A stretch of DNA of 38,176 bases, taken from NCBI GenBank assembly GCA_017469525.1, contig JAFUGG010000010.1:1-38176 (forward strand). The letters run 5' to 3'. The stretch comes from Bacteroidaceae bacterium (GTDB lineage Bacteria; Bacteroidota; Bacteroidia; Bacteroidales; Bacteroidaceae). Under the pieces are notes generated by a model, which was not told the DNA's origin, made no database searches, and was given only the letters and a program-made list of their open reading frames with translations. The translations under genes were made by a program, and so were the position numbers. This document shows positions 8,667 to 16,829 of this stretch, piece by piece (position 1 is the stretch's first letter; every line of letters begins with the position of its first letter).

Positions 8667-9343
8667 AGGCGATAAAGAATTGGGCACCGGAGGACCGTCC
8701 CCGCGAGCGATTGCTTGCCAATGGCGCAGGGACTTTGAGCAAGGCGGAACTGCTTGCCATCCTCATTGGTAGCGGCGTGCCGGGCAAGTCTGCAGTCGAT
8801 ATCATGCGCACCATTCTTGCCGATTATGGCGACAGCCTCATGATGCTTGGCAAGGCATCTGTTCAAGAATTGATGAGATACGAAGGCATCGGCGAGGCGA
8901 AGGCCGTGACCATTATCGCCGCCTGCCAGCTCGCCAACCAGCGTCTCAAGGAAGCTCTGCCAAAGAAGATGCACATCACCAGCACGATGGATACGGTGGA
9001 GTACTTCCGACCCATCATGCAAGACCTCCAGATAGAGGAATGCCATCTGCTTCTGCTTGACCAAGGGATGGCCGTCAAAGGTTCAGCTTTGCTGAGCAGA
9101 GGCGGCATTGCGGGTGCTTCGGTTGATGTACGTTGCCTCCTTCGCCATGCCATTCTCGGACAGGCAGTCTCCGTGGTGCTTTGCCACAACCATCCCAGCG
9201 GACGCAAGCAACCAAGTCGCGACGACGACAATTTGACCAGAAAGGTGAATGAAGCCTGCAATGCTGTCGGCATCCGACTCATCGACCACGTCATCTTTGC
9301 AGGTGACGAATACTATAGTTACCACGAAAACGGAAAGATATGA
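8663..9343 (+). CDS. radC: RadC family JAB/MPN-domain protein
   Basis: The 226-aa protein has an N-terminal UPF0758-type region with a helix-hairpin-helix-like segment (about residues 65-85, YEGIGEAKA). A C-terminal JAMM domain follows, with HNHPSG at residues 175-180 and Asp188, the zinc-binding set. Historically it was named for DNA repair, but a repair role is doubtful and its biochemical function is not settled. Start and stop overlap its neighbours by 4 bp on both sides (ATGA), so it is embedded in the translationally coupled hisS run. Confidence 0.93.
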   Translation: MKAIKNWAPEDRPRERLLANGAGTLSKAELLAILIGSGVPGKSAVDIMRTILADYGDSLMMLGKASVQELMRYEGIGEAKAVTIIAACQLANQRLKEALPKKMHITSTMDTVEYFRPIMQDLQIEECHLLLLDQGMAVKGSALLSRGGIAGASVDVRCLLRHAILGQAVSVVLCHNHPSGRKQPSRDDDNLTRKVNEACNAVGIRLIDHVIFAGDEYYSYHENGKI

Positions 9344-9657
9344 ACAGCGAACTTGACCTGCAGGAAAGGGTTATTGAGGTGCTCAAGACAGTCTTCGACC
9401 CTGAGATTCCTGTCAACATATACGACCTCGGGCTCATCTATCGCATTGAGCTCAGCGAAGAAAATACGGCACTTGCAGTAGATATGACGCTGACGGCTCC
9501 CAATTGTCCTGCCGCCGACTTTATTGTCGAGGACGTCAAACAGAAACTTGAGACCATCACGGGCATCGAAAAGGTTGAAGTTAACCTGGTCTTCGAGCCC
9601 GAATGGGACAAGAACATGATGAGCGAAGAAGCAAAGATGGAACTGGGATTCCTGTGA
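9340..9657 (+). CDS. MIP18/SufT-like iron-sulfur assembly protein (DUF59)
   Basis: The 105-aa protein is a single MIP18 (DUF59) domain. It shows the diagnostic DPEIPVNIYDLGLIY block (residues 26-40) and TLTAPNCPAADFI (about 57-69) with the conserved cysteine. Members help in maturation of iron-sulfur proteins, often together with SUF systems. No suf genes are present here, so the role is by family only. It is cytoplasmic, overlaps radC by 4 bp, and is followed by a phrase repeat and lpxH. Confidence 0.9.
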   Translation: MNSELDLQERVIEVLKTVFDPEIPVNIYDLGLIYRIELSEENTALAVDMTLTAPNCPAADFIVEDVKQKLETITGIEKVEVNLVFEPEWDKNMMSEEAKMELGFL

Positions 9658-9692
9658 AAAGGTTAAAAGGTAAAAGGTTGAAAAGGTAAAAA
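9657..9692. repeat. AAAAGGTT-type phrase repeat upstream of lpxH
   Basis: Tandem AAAAGGTT/AAAAGGTA-like units occupy the gap between the DUF59 gene and lpxH. Related AAAAGGTG units are found at 22382-22416. Confidence 0.7.
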
Positions 9693-9703
9693 ATCATTGA
9701 GCA

Positions 9704-10462
9704 ATGAGGAACATCTACTTTATAGCCGATGCCCATCTGGGCAGTCTTGCCATTCCGCATCGTCGCCAGCAGGAGCGAAGGCTGGTGCGTTTCCTCGACG
9801 AGATAAAGGACAAGGCCGAAGCCATCTACATGCTCGGCGATATGTTCGACTTCTGGTTCGAATATCAGACCGTTGTGCCCAAAGGTTATACACGTTTTCT
9901 TGGCAAGATAAGCGAACTGACCGATATGGGCATCGAAGTTCACTATTTCACGGGCAATCACGACATCTGGTGCCTCGACTACTTGGAAAAAGAATGTGGG
10001 GTGACGCTTCATCGTCAGCCTCTTACCCTCGAGATAGGCGACAAGACATTCCGGCTTGCTCACGGCGACGGCTTGGGCGACAGGGATTGGAAGTTCAAAC
10101 TAATACGCAGCGTCTTCCACAACAAGGTTTGCCAATGGATGTTCCGCTGGCTGCATCCAGCCTTCGGTATGCCTTTCGGACTTAACTGGGCGAAGCACAG
10201 CCGCATGAAGCACAGCGAAGAGCCTCCCTATAAGGGCGAGGCAGAGGAGCCGCTTGTTATCTTTGCAAAGCAATACCTGAAGGAACATCCCGACGTGGAT
10301 TTCTTCATCTTCGGTCATCGCCACATCGAGCTCGACCTTGCCTTGAGCCGGCAGACACGACTCATCATCCTGGGCGATTGGATTTCCCAGTTCACCTATG
10401 CCGTCTATGACGGAGAGCAGCTCTTTTTGGAAAGCTATACAGAAGGTGAAGACAATCGCTAA
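9704..10462 (+). CDS. lpxH: UDP-2,3-diacylglucosamine diphosphatase LpxH
   Basis: LpxH hydrolyses UDP-2,3-diacylglucosamine to lipid X and UMP in lipid A synthesis at the cytoplasmic face of the inner membrane. The 252-aa calcineurin-like phosphoesterase shows the metal ligands in order: DAH (residues 9-11), GDMFDFW (45-51), GNHD (84-87), AHGDGLGD (about 124-131) and FGHRH near the C-terminus. The FDFWFEY segment is characteristic of LpxH-type enzymes. It is the last gene of the hisS run. Its TAA stop overlaps the TAG stop of the convergent alpha-galactosidase gene by 2 bp. Confidence 0.92.
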   Translation: MRNIYFIADAHLGSLAIPHRRQQERRLVRFLDEIKDKAEAIYMLGDMFDFWFEYQTVVPKGYTRFLGKISELTDMGIEVHYFTGNHDIWCLDYLEKECGVTLHRQPLTLEIGDKTFRLAHGDGLGDRDWKFKLIRSVFHNKVCQWMFRWLHPAFGMPFGLNWAKHSRMKHSEEPPYKGEAEEPLVIFAKQYLKEHPDVDFFIFGHRHIELDLALSRQTRLIILGDWISQFTYAVYDGEQLFLESYTEGEDNR

Positions 10463-13128
10463 CGAAGCACTTTCACGCCATCGCGAATGACGATACCCTT
10501 GTGAGTCTTGCCGTTAGAGACTTTGCGGCCGCTTAGGTCGAAGGTCTCGTTTCTGCTCGTCTTTTTCGACGCACGAATAGCTTCAACTCCATCGTAGAAG
10601 TCGGGTAGGGCTTGATAGTATAGCTCGAAATTGTCGAAGCAGCACCAGCTGTCGCCTGTATATCTGTCGCATTTAAGACCAAACCTGAGTTCACCCTTCT
10701 CGGTCTGATTGTATTCTATCTCGTTTTGGTAACAGCCTTCAGAAAAGCGTATGCCAGCTGCATGCATGCTATGGGGATATCCGTTTTGGTTGTCGATGGA
10801 GCCATACGTCGAGGCATCGGGCCATGTCTCGGAATAGAGCGACTTCACCTTCACCTTCTTGTTGTTCACATAGAGGTAGGCCTGATTGTTTTCCGTCCCA
10901 GACCTGTAAGCCGATCCACCGTCGTTGCTCTTAGGTCTGAACAGGGCGTTGCATTTGACGACATAGATGCCAGCCTTCATGTCCGGTAGCGTCTGATAGA
11001 GGTCGAACGCCTTGTCGTATTCCTCGCCGCAGCCGGAGCGATAAGTGGGTTCTCCTTCCCATCCGTCCGTTTGCGAGAAATCGGGGTTGGAGATGAAGAG
11101 CGTCATGTCGAAATACTCTCCCTGTCTGGGCACGGCTCCATCTGCTTTCAGATATGTGGTGAGTGCTGTCTTAAGGGTGGTAGCGGCATTGCTGACCTGT
11201 GCCTGTGTCGTAGCTTTCGAGAAGGTGACATCGCACCTGCTTATCTTTGTCTTGAATGAGGTGAGTGGCGTCGATTCCAAGCTTGCCTCGACACTCCTGT
11301 TGGAATAATTCCGCCAGTAGCGGTATTCCTCGCACGAGGGGGTAATATCTTTGATGGTGTTCTGCAGGGTCTTGGTCTCGTTGAGTATCGACTTTATTTG
11401 TGTATCTGTGAGGCTTGCTGCTTTTGTTCTTTCAAGCAAACGTTCTATGTTCTGACGCAGTTTGTCGGGCAGAAGGCTGTTCCTGGCCATCACTTCCAGC
11501 TGGCTTCTTGTCTCCTCCAACCTCCGACTCAGAATGGTGTTCTCACCGACCTTCTCCAGACTCATGTAATCTATGTTGGGCATCCAGCCATTCTCGTTAA
11601 AGAGCAGGATGGAGTTCTGGCCGGCATTCAGGTGGAGCGTCATGTTGTATTCCTTGAATGCTGCCCAATCCGTGGTTTGTACCGTGAAGGTGTGTACCTC
11701 TTCTTCGTTCAGGACAACGGTGAAGGGACGGCTTTCTTTTGAGGCGGCAGAGAAATGGACGGTATAGTCACCTGCTTCATCAACATATACGTCTCTCCAT
11801 TCCAGGGAATTGCTTCGGCGACCTCCAAGCCATCCTGCAAAAGCGCCGCCGCTGGCAGAGGATGTTTTCTCGTAGATGGCTGTTCCGGCCGACTGATTGT
11901 TGTAGATTTCCTGGTAGTCGTGCAGGTAGGCGGTTTCTGCCTCGTAGATGTACCGTTCGAGCCGTTTCTCTGCCACGAGTTTGTAGATGCGGGTGGCATG
12001 AGGCGGTACAACTACCGACATGGCTCCTTCCATGGTCCCTAGGTCCTTGTGTTCGAAGAGGTCACGTACTGCCACCTTTCCGCCGAGGTCCACTTCGCTG
12101 AAGCTTAGGCACATCTCTTCTTCTCGGTCGGAGGGATTGTAGAGGGCCACAGCCCGGGTACCAGCATGGAGAGACAGGATGTCTTTTGCCAGCACGTAGG
12201 TCTCGCCTATGTGTTGCACCACATAAGCCTGCAAGCCAAGCGGGTCTTGGTTCAGGGCAATGAGCTCCTCGTTCTTCAGGAGGGCAAGCGGTTGTTCCTT
12301 GAGGGTGGCCATGTTGCAGCCAATAAGCAAGGGGCTCGACATGATGCACCACATGCCAAAATGCGTCTTGTCTTCCTCTTCGGTCATCGAACGTCCCACT
12401 TCCAGCATGTCCATGTCGTTGTAACAACCGCCGTAGCAGTATGCCGACGGATAGAGGTTCTCGTTCAGAATGCCCTTTACCGAGGCCCAGCCGTCGTAGA
12501 TGTCGCCTGTGGTTCGCCATGATGTAGAGATGTCGTGGCACCAAGTTCCTGGATAAGCCCAGCGGCAAAGGTTGTAGCGCACGTCTTTTCCTGTGTTGAC
12601 GATGGCATTATGGATGGCCGTGTATTGTTCCTGCTCGTTCAGCCCTGCATGATTCCCACCGCAATAATCGACCTTGATGAAGTCGAACTCAAGTTCCTTG
12701 AAGTAGTAGTCGGCATCCACCTGCTCATAGCCGTAGAAGCCAACGTTGGTGTTCTTTGTGTCGCCATTGCTGATGCTGCCGCATGTGCAATCGCCTGCGT
12801 CGCTGTAGATGCCGGCCTTGAGGCCTTTGGAATGAATGTAGTCGCTTACTGCCTTGAGCCCGTTGGGAAAGCGTTGCGGATGAATGCGCACTTTCCCTTG
12901 AGCTGTCCGGCCATATTGGAAACCATCGTCGATGTTGATGTACTGGTAGCCGACGTCCTTCAATCCTTGCGAGACCATTGCATCGGCTTGTCCTTTGATG
13001 ATGTCTTCCGAGATGTTCACGGAAAACGTGTTCCATGAGCTCCAACCCATCGTTGGTGTCTCTACCTGGGCATTCAGGTGTTGCACTACGCTGAATACTA
13101 TTCCGATGACGAAGAGGAAGTGTTTCAT
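10459..13128 (-). CDS. Secreted GH27 alpha-galactosidase with carbohydrate-binding and C-terminal modules
   Basis: The 889-aa protein has a signal peptide (residues 1-20, cleavage near LNA-Q), a GH27 catalytic barrel starting MGWSSWNTF, and the motif KVDYC with nucleophile Asp154. The general acid/base is Asp209 in WRTTGDIYDGW, and NDMDMLEVG is the substrate-binding loop. A beta-sandwich follows to about residue 395. A CBM35/CBM6-like module covers about 405-545, beginning YEAETA, then a helical linker and a further beta-rich module. The last 35 residues (FDLSGRKV, then GIVIRDGVKVL) resemble the C-terminal sorting-like domains of Bacteroidota exported proteins. It probably releases galactose from plant galactosides. 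The ATG at 13128 is preferred because it begins the signal peptide; an ATG at 13167 overlapping the upstream stop (ATGA) is possible. Confidence 0.92.
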   Translation of the reverse strand: MKHFLFVIGIVFSVVQHLNAQVETPTMGWSSWNTFSVNISEDIIKGQADAMVSQGLKDVGYQYINIDDGFQYGRTAQGKVRIHPQRFPNGLKAVSDYIHSKGLKAGIYSDAGDCTCGSISNGDTKNTNVGFYGYEQVDADYYFKELEFDFIKVDYCGGNHAGLNEQEQYTAIHNAIVNTGKDVRYNLCRWAYPGTWCHDISTSWRTTGDIYDGWASVKGILNENLYPSAYCYGGCYNDMDMLEVGRSMTEEEDKTHFGMWCIMSSPLLIGCNMATLKEQPLALLKNEELIALNQDPLGLQAYVVQHIGETYVLAKDILSLHAGTRAVALYNPSDREEEMCLSFSEVDLGGKVAVRDLFEHKDLGTMEGAMSVVVPPHATRIYKLVAEKRLERYIYEAETAYLHDYQEIYNNQSAGTAIYEKTSSASGGAFAGWLGGRRSNSLEWRDVYVDEAGDYTVHFSAASKESRPFTVVLNEEEVHTFTVQTTDWAAFKEYNMTLHLNAGQNSILLFNENGWMPNIDYMSLEKVGENTILSRRLEETRSQLEVMARNSLLPDKLRQNIERLLERTKAASLTDTQIKSILNETKTLQNTIKDITPSCEEYRYWRNYSNRSVEASLESTPLTSFKTKISRCDVTFSKATTQAQVSNAATTLKTALTTYLKADGAVPRQGEYFDMTLFISNPDFSQTDGWEGEPTYRSGCGEEYDKAFDLYQTLPDMKAGIYVVKCNALFRPKSNDGGSAYRSGTENNQAYLYVNNKKVKVKSLYSETWPDASTYGSIDNQNGYPHSMHAAGIRFSEGCYQNEIEYNQTEKGELRFGLKCDRYTGDSWCCFDNFELYYQALPDFYDGVEAIRASKKTSRNETFDLSGRKVSNGKTHKGIVIRDGVKVLR

Positions 13129-13163
13129 AATTATTTTACGTTTTGAAAAGGATTGTTTCAGAA

Positions 13164-14756
13164 TCATATCAAGATGATGCCGAGGTTGGCTGGTAAGGAA
13201 ATAGTTAAAGGTGCTTCGGAAGTGAAGGGCTGGGTAGTCTTTGTGCCGCTCAACATGTCGGTCAAGGTGACTTTGCTCTTTTCCCGGATGCCTGTAAACT
13301 CAAAGAAATGCTTCGGCACGCAAAGTGAAATGGTCTCTTCCTGATCGGAGAAGTTGGCAACAACAAGCGCAAACTTCTTTTCTGAATGACGGATGAAGGC
13401 ATATTGTCGCTGCAGATGCGGGTTGGCATACATCAGGTCGTAGAAGTCCCCTTCCGCAAAAAGTGCTTGCTCTCGAAGCTGAAGAATGCTCTGATATGTC
13501 TTTTGTAGTGACAATTCCTCTGCTGTTAGCAGTTTTCCGTCGAAGCGACCTTTGTTGCGCCAACGTCGTATGGTTGGCACACTCCAATAGTCAAAGATAG
13601 TTGTTCGTCCGTCCCTGCCGCTGAAACCCTCTGCATCCATACCTCGCTCGCCCAGTTCCTGACCGAAATAGAGCATGAATGGATTGGGCATGAGGCTGCT
13701 GACCAGCAATGCCGGCAAGGCTTTCTTCGCATCACCAAGCAAGAAGTCGCTAGCCAGTCGCTGTTCGTCGTGGTTCTCGAGGAAGTTAAGCATGTGGCTG
13801 CGAATGTCGTCAACAGCTTGCCAGCAGGCTGTTATGCTGTGCGTGCTTTGGCCTCGGCAGACATTCAGTAGCGTGTCGTAGAGCCCTACTTTATCGTAGA
13901 GATAGTCGAAATGACCGCGATGAATGTAGTCGCGATAGAGGCTGGGATTATAGACTTCTGCTATGAAAATGATGTTCGGAAAACGTTCTTTCACCTGAGG
14001 CAAAGCCCATTCCCAGAACTCGACGGGCACCATCTCGGCCATATCGCAACGGAATCCGTCGATTCCCTTCGAGGCCCAATACATCAGGATGTCAAGCATC
14101 TTGTGATAGGTGTTTGGGCCATAGTTAAGTTTCACCGTTTCGTACCAGTCGTCTTTCGATGGCGTAGAGGTGAACCTGTCGTTGCCTGTTGCTTTTGCAG
14201 GAATTTCCTGATAGGTACTTCCCTGCAGGATGTTGTCGAGACAGAGCGGTTCTGGCAGATAGTAGAAGTTGTTGTCGGGCGAGTAGGGGAGTGTTGTGTC
14301 GTCGTCCTCTCCAAGGTCGCGAACACCTTTTGGCTTTGCGTCCGAATGATACTGACGGGCAACATGATTGGGCACGAAGTCGATGATGACTTTCAGGCCT
14401 GCTTTATGCGTCCGTTCCACCAAGCGTTCGAACTCGCGGATGCGCTTCGAGGGGTCTTTCGCGAGGTCAGGGTCAACGTCATAATAGTCGCGAATTGCAT
14501 ACGGACTGCCTGCTTCGCCCTTCACTACATCAGGGTTGTCGGCAGGAATACCTATGGCAGAATAATCCGTCTTGCTTGCGTGCTCGATGATTCCTGTGTA
14601 CCAAATATGGGTACAGCCAAGTGCTCGGATGTGCTCCAAAGCCTTGGCTGTAAAGTCTTGCATCAGGCCGCACCCATTCTGCTGCTTGGTTCCATTTGGA
14701 ATGCAGACTGCCTTGTCGTTACCGAACAGACGGGTGAAGACCTGATAGATGGTCAT
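13164..14756 (-). CDS. Cytoplasmic GH13 alpha-amylase family enzyme
   Basis: The 530-aa protein has all four GH13 regions: DFVPNH (126-131), GFRCDMAEM with nucleophile Asp238, IFIAEVY with acid/base Glu267, and FLENHDEQ with Asp330. A C-terminal beta domain follows from about residue 440. No signal peptide is present, so it probably acts on intracellular alpha-glucans or malto-oligosaccharides. The ATG at 14756 is chosen because it follows the fabD TAA with one base between them and begins the family motif MTIYQVFTRLFG. A more upstream ATG would lie inside fabD. It is cotranscribed with fabD and the GH27 gene by position. Confidence 0.92.
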   Translation of the reverse strand: MTIYQVFTRLFGNDKAVCIPNGTKQQNGCGLMQDFTAKALEHIRALGCTHIWYTGIIEHASKTDYSAIGIPADNPDVVKGEAGSPYAIRDYYDVDPDLAKDPSKRIREFERLVERTHKAGLKVIIDFVPNHVARQYHSDAKPKGVRDLGEDDDTTLPYSPDNNFYYLPEPLCLDNILQGSTYQEIPAKATGNDRFTSTPSKDDWYETVKLNYGPNTYHKMLDILMYWASKGIDGFRCDMAEMVPVEFWEWALPQVKERFPNIIFIAEVYNPSLYRDYIHRGHFDYLYDKVGLYDTLLNVCRGQSTHSITACWQAVDDIRSHMLNFLENHDEQRLASDFLLGDAKKALPALLVSSLMPNPFMLYFGQELGERGMDAEGFSGRDGRTTIFDYWSVPTIRRWRNKGRFDGKLLTAEELSLQKTYQSILQLREQALFAEGDFYDLMYANPHLQRQYAFIRHSEKKFALVVANFSDQEETISLCVPKHFFEFTGIREKSKVTLTDMLSGTKTTQPFTSEAPLTISLPANLGIILI

Positions 14757-14757
14757 C

Positions 14758-15657
14758 TTACTGGATGCCTTCGATTGTGATGCCTTCGATGCCTTTGGCA
14801 ATCTTCGTAATCATTCCCTGCAGAGTGCGACCAGGGCCACATTCTGTGAACTCTGTTGCACCAGCGGCAAGCATGTTCTGCACCTCGTATGTCCAGCGAA
14901 CAGAAGCCGTCAATTGAGCGATGAGGTTCTGCTTAATCTCAGCTGCATCCGTGTGAGCCTTGGCATCTACATTCTGATAGATGGGGCATGTGGGCGTGTG
15001 GAATTCTGTCTGCTCAATGGCTGCCTGGAGCTCGTCCTTGGCAGGCTGCATGAGTGGACTGTGGAAAGCACCGCCCACAGGGAGTACCAGGGCGCGCTTG
15101 GCACCGGCTTCCTTCAGCTTCTCGCATGCAGCGTTCACCTCTTCTACATTGCCGCTGATGACCAATTGGCCTGGGCAATTGTAGTTGGCAGGCACTACGA
15201 CGCCCTTGCCTGCTGCCGTCACCTCCTTGCAGACCTGTTCTACCGTCTCGTCGGGGAGGTTGATGATGGCAGCCATTGTGCCAGGAGCGGCTTCGCATGC
15301 CTTCTGCATCGCCATGGCACGAGCATGGACAAGACGCAGACCATCCTCAAATGAAAGTGCTCCGGCAGCTACGAGAGCGCTGAACTCGCCCAAGCTGTGA
15401 CCGCCAACCATATCGGGCTTGAAGGCTTCGCCCATGCAGATTGCCGTGATGACACTATGGAGGAAGACGGCAGGTTGGGTCACCTTCGTCTGCTTCAATT
15501 CTTCCTCAGCGCCCTCGAACATAATGTCCGTGATGCGGAAACCAAGTATCTCGTTTGCCTTTTCGAAAAGTTCTTTCGCCTTTGGGTTCGTGTCGTAGAG
15601 CTCTTTGCCCATACCCGTAAATTGTGCTCCCTGACCGGGAAATACAAATGCTTTCAT
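14758..15657 (-). CDS. fabD: Malonyl-CoA:ACP transacylase FabD
   Basis: FabD moves malonyl groups from CoA to acyl carrier protein to start each fatty acid elongation cycle. The 299-aa protein has the N-terminal FPGQGAQ, the nucleophile Ser88 in GHSLGE, and catalytic His199 in GAFHSPLM. It also has the CxxCGPGRTLQG-like end segment ECGPGRTLQGM. It is cytoplasmic and normally essential. A -7 box at 15693-15700 drives it. Thirty bases covering its 5' leader, ATG and first codons are repeated perfectly in inverted orientation at 15790-15819. Two glycoside hydrolase genes follow at very short distance. Confidence 0.96.
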   Translation of the reverse strand: MKAFVFPGQGAQFTGMGKELYDTNPKAKELFEKANEILGFRITDIMFEGAEEELKQTKVTQPAVFLHSVITAICMGEAFKPDMVGGHSLGEFSALVAAGALSFEDGLRLVHARAMAMQKACEAAPGTMAAIINLPDETVEQVCKEVTAAGKGVVVPANYNCPGQLVISGNVEEVNAACEKLKEAGAKRALVLPVGGAFHSPLMQPAKDELQAAIEQTEFHTPTCPIYQNVDAKAHTDAAEIKQNLIAQLTASVRWTYEVQNMLAAGATEFTECGPGRTLQGMITKIAKGIEGITIEGIQ

Positions 15658-15819
15658 GTCTGTTTCTGTTTTGTTTTATATCATTCGGGCTGCAAAGGTA
15701 CGAAAAATTATCCACATCTCCACACTTCTTATGCAACAAATTCCCTTCGCGCACATTATTTATTATTATTTATTGGTGTCCGGGGAAATTAAAACAAAAC
15801 AGAAACAGACATGAAAGCA
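15649..15819. repeat. Perfect 30-bp inverted repeat around the fabD promoter
   Basis: Positions 15649-15678 (minus sense) and 15790-15819 (plus sense) are identical over 30 bp, including an A-rich leader, ATG and AAAGCA. They enclose 111 bp carrying the fabD -7 box. The right copy would encode only a 10-codon frame (MKANHESLLL) followed by TGA. Confidence 0.85.
15693..15700 (-). promoter_or_regulatory. Bacteroidota -7 box for fabD
   Basis: The minus strand reads TACCTTTG, an exact TAnnTTTG match, 35 bp upstream of the fabD ATG. The -33 region is weak. Confidence 0.75.
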
Positions 15820-16140
15820 AATCATGAATCCTTGCTTCTTTGATTACATGGGCATTTGGAACCAACCTTCCTTGTTGGGGGCTTGGCATCCGCCTGCGCC
15901 TGACCGAAGGGAAGAACGTCCCTGGGCTGACAGCTCTTCAGCAGGCTGTTTTTATCGGACAGCAATACCGCTAAATACCTTTTGAGTCAAAGAGGTATAC
16001 CTTTTGAGCCAAAGAGGTATACCTTTTGAGCCAAAGAGGTAGTGCTCTTGAGCTAAAGAGGTAGTGCTCTTGAAATTATTGCTGTCAGGGGAGAATCGTG
16101 CTCACCTCAATTTATGTGCCTATCCATCTGCTTTTCGTCA
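15772..16140. repeat. Composite repeat element A (motif copies, hairpin block, 22-bp array, shared L block)
   Basis: This fills the 515-bp gap between fabD and yggS. The 12-bp motif occurs three times in alternating orientation: ATTGGTGTCCGG (15772-15783), inverted CGGACAGCAAT (15956-15966) and ATTGCTGTCAGG (16078-16089). Just before the second copy is a terminator-like hairpin block (15930-15955, ACAGC to GCTGT then TTTTT). Between the second and third is the 22-bp array. After the third is an about 60-bp block (16076-16137) nearly identical to 37247-37310. Positions 15820-15930 show nothing recognisable. Confidence 0.75.
15975..16084. repeat. 22-bp tandem array A
   Basis: Units start at 15975, 15997, 16019, 16041 and 16063. 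The core is ATACCTTTTGAG then CCAAAGAGGT; units 2 and 3 are identical, unit 1 differs by one base, unit 4 is diverged and unit 5 is partial. Each junction forms an imperfect dyad around GGTATACC. Confidence 0.9.
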
Positions 16141-16172
16141 GGAAAGCTGTGAGTGCGGCTACCTTGAGAGAG

Positions 16173-16829
16173 TCAAACTCTTTCTCCGAAGATAAGACTG
16201 CCAATTCGGACCATGTTGGAGCCGTGTCGGACGGCGATGGGGTAGTCGTCCGACATGCCCCAGGAACGAGTCTTCCATTGACCATTTAGCCATTTACCAT
16301 TTACCATTTCAAACAATTGCTTGGCTTGTTCGAATTCGCTGGCTATCTGTGCATCGTTGTCGGTGTTCGTAGCCATGCACATGAGGCCCTGGATGCTGAC
16401 GTTCGTGTATTCGCGCCATGCGCCGCTCTGCATGTATGCCAGGAGTTCGTCGGGCGCGAACCCGAACTTCGTCTCCTCCTTCGCCACATGTACCTGCATG
16501 AGCACGGGGATAATGCGGCCGCAACGTTTCGCCTGCTTGTCTATTTCTTTCAAAAGGTGGTCGCTATCGACAGCATGAATCAGGCTGACGAACGGGGCGA
16601 TGTACTTCACCTTGTTTGTCTGCAAGTGACCGATGAAGTGCCACTCTATGTCCTTCGGCAATGCCTCGTACTTCCCGACGAGTTCCTGCACATGGCTCTC
16701 GCCGAAGATGCGCTGGCCGCCGTCGTAGGCTTCTTGTATCATAGAGGCAGGATGGTACTTGCTGACGGCAACGAGGCGGACACCTTCGGGCAGCTCGCGC
16801 AGGATGCTATTTATTCTTTCCTTTACCAT
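16173..16829 (-). CDS. yggS: YggS/PLPBP family pyridoxal phosphate homeostasis protein
   Basis: This 218-aa protein is the PLP-binding, non-catalytic alanine-racemase-fold family that maintains vitamin B6 balance. PLP Lys24 lies in AVSKYHP, and further family blocks are FGESHVQEL, WHFIGHLQTNK, KFGF, GLMCMAT, and SWGMSDDYPIAVRHGSNMVRIGSLIFG at the end. Between the helix EFEQAKQLF and SWGMSDDY an extra peptide of about 12 residues (MVNGKWLNGQW) is encoded by a phrase repeat at 16275-16309. The ATG at 16829 is used because an upstream frame runs through the REP-like palindrome. It overlaps the 3' end of the DUF4494 gene by 23 bp. Confidence 0.92.
   Translation of the reverse strand: MVKERINSILRELPEGVRLVAVSKYHPASMIQEAYDGGQRIFGESHVQELVGKYEALPKDIEWHFIGHLQTNKVKYIAPFVSLIHAVDSDHLLKEIDKQAKRCGRIIPVLMQVHVAKEETKFGFAPDELLAYMQSGAWREYTNVSIQGLMCMATNTDNDAQIASEFEQAKQLFEMVNGKWLNGQWKTRSWGMSDDYPIAVRHGSNMVRIGSLIFGERV
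16275..16309. repeat. CCATTTA-type phrase repeat inside yggS
   Basis: Tandem variants of TTACCAT/TGACCAT are read in frame within yggS. A related GACCATT array is at 18291-18318 inside ygiQ. Confidence 0.75.

Noticed and set aside
11739..12101. Frames antisense to the GH27 gene
   Set aside because: They are short, without motifs, and lie fully inside a gene with clear catalytic residues.
13129..13167. ATG at 13167 as the GH27 start
   Set aside because: It would place 13 polar residues before a normal signal peptide. The ATGA overlap makes it possible, but the later ATG fits export better.
15811..15843. 10-codon frame in the inverted fabD leader copy as a gene
   Set aside because: It is too short and is explained by the 30-bp duplication; no promoter faces it in this orientation.
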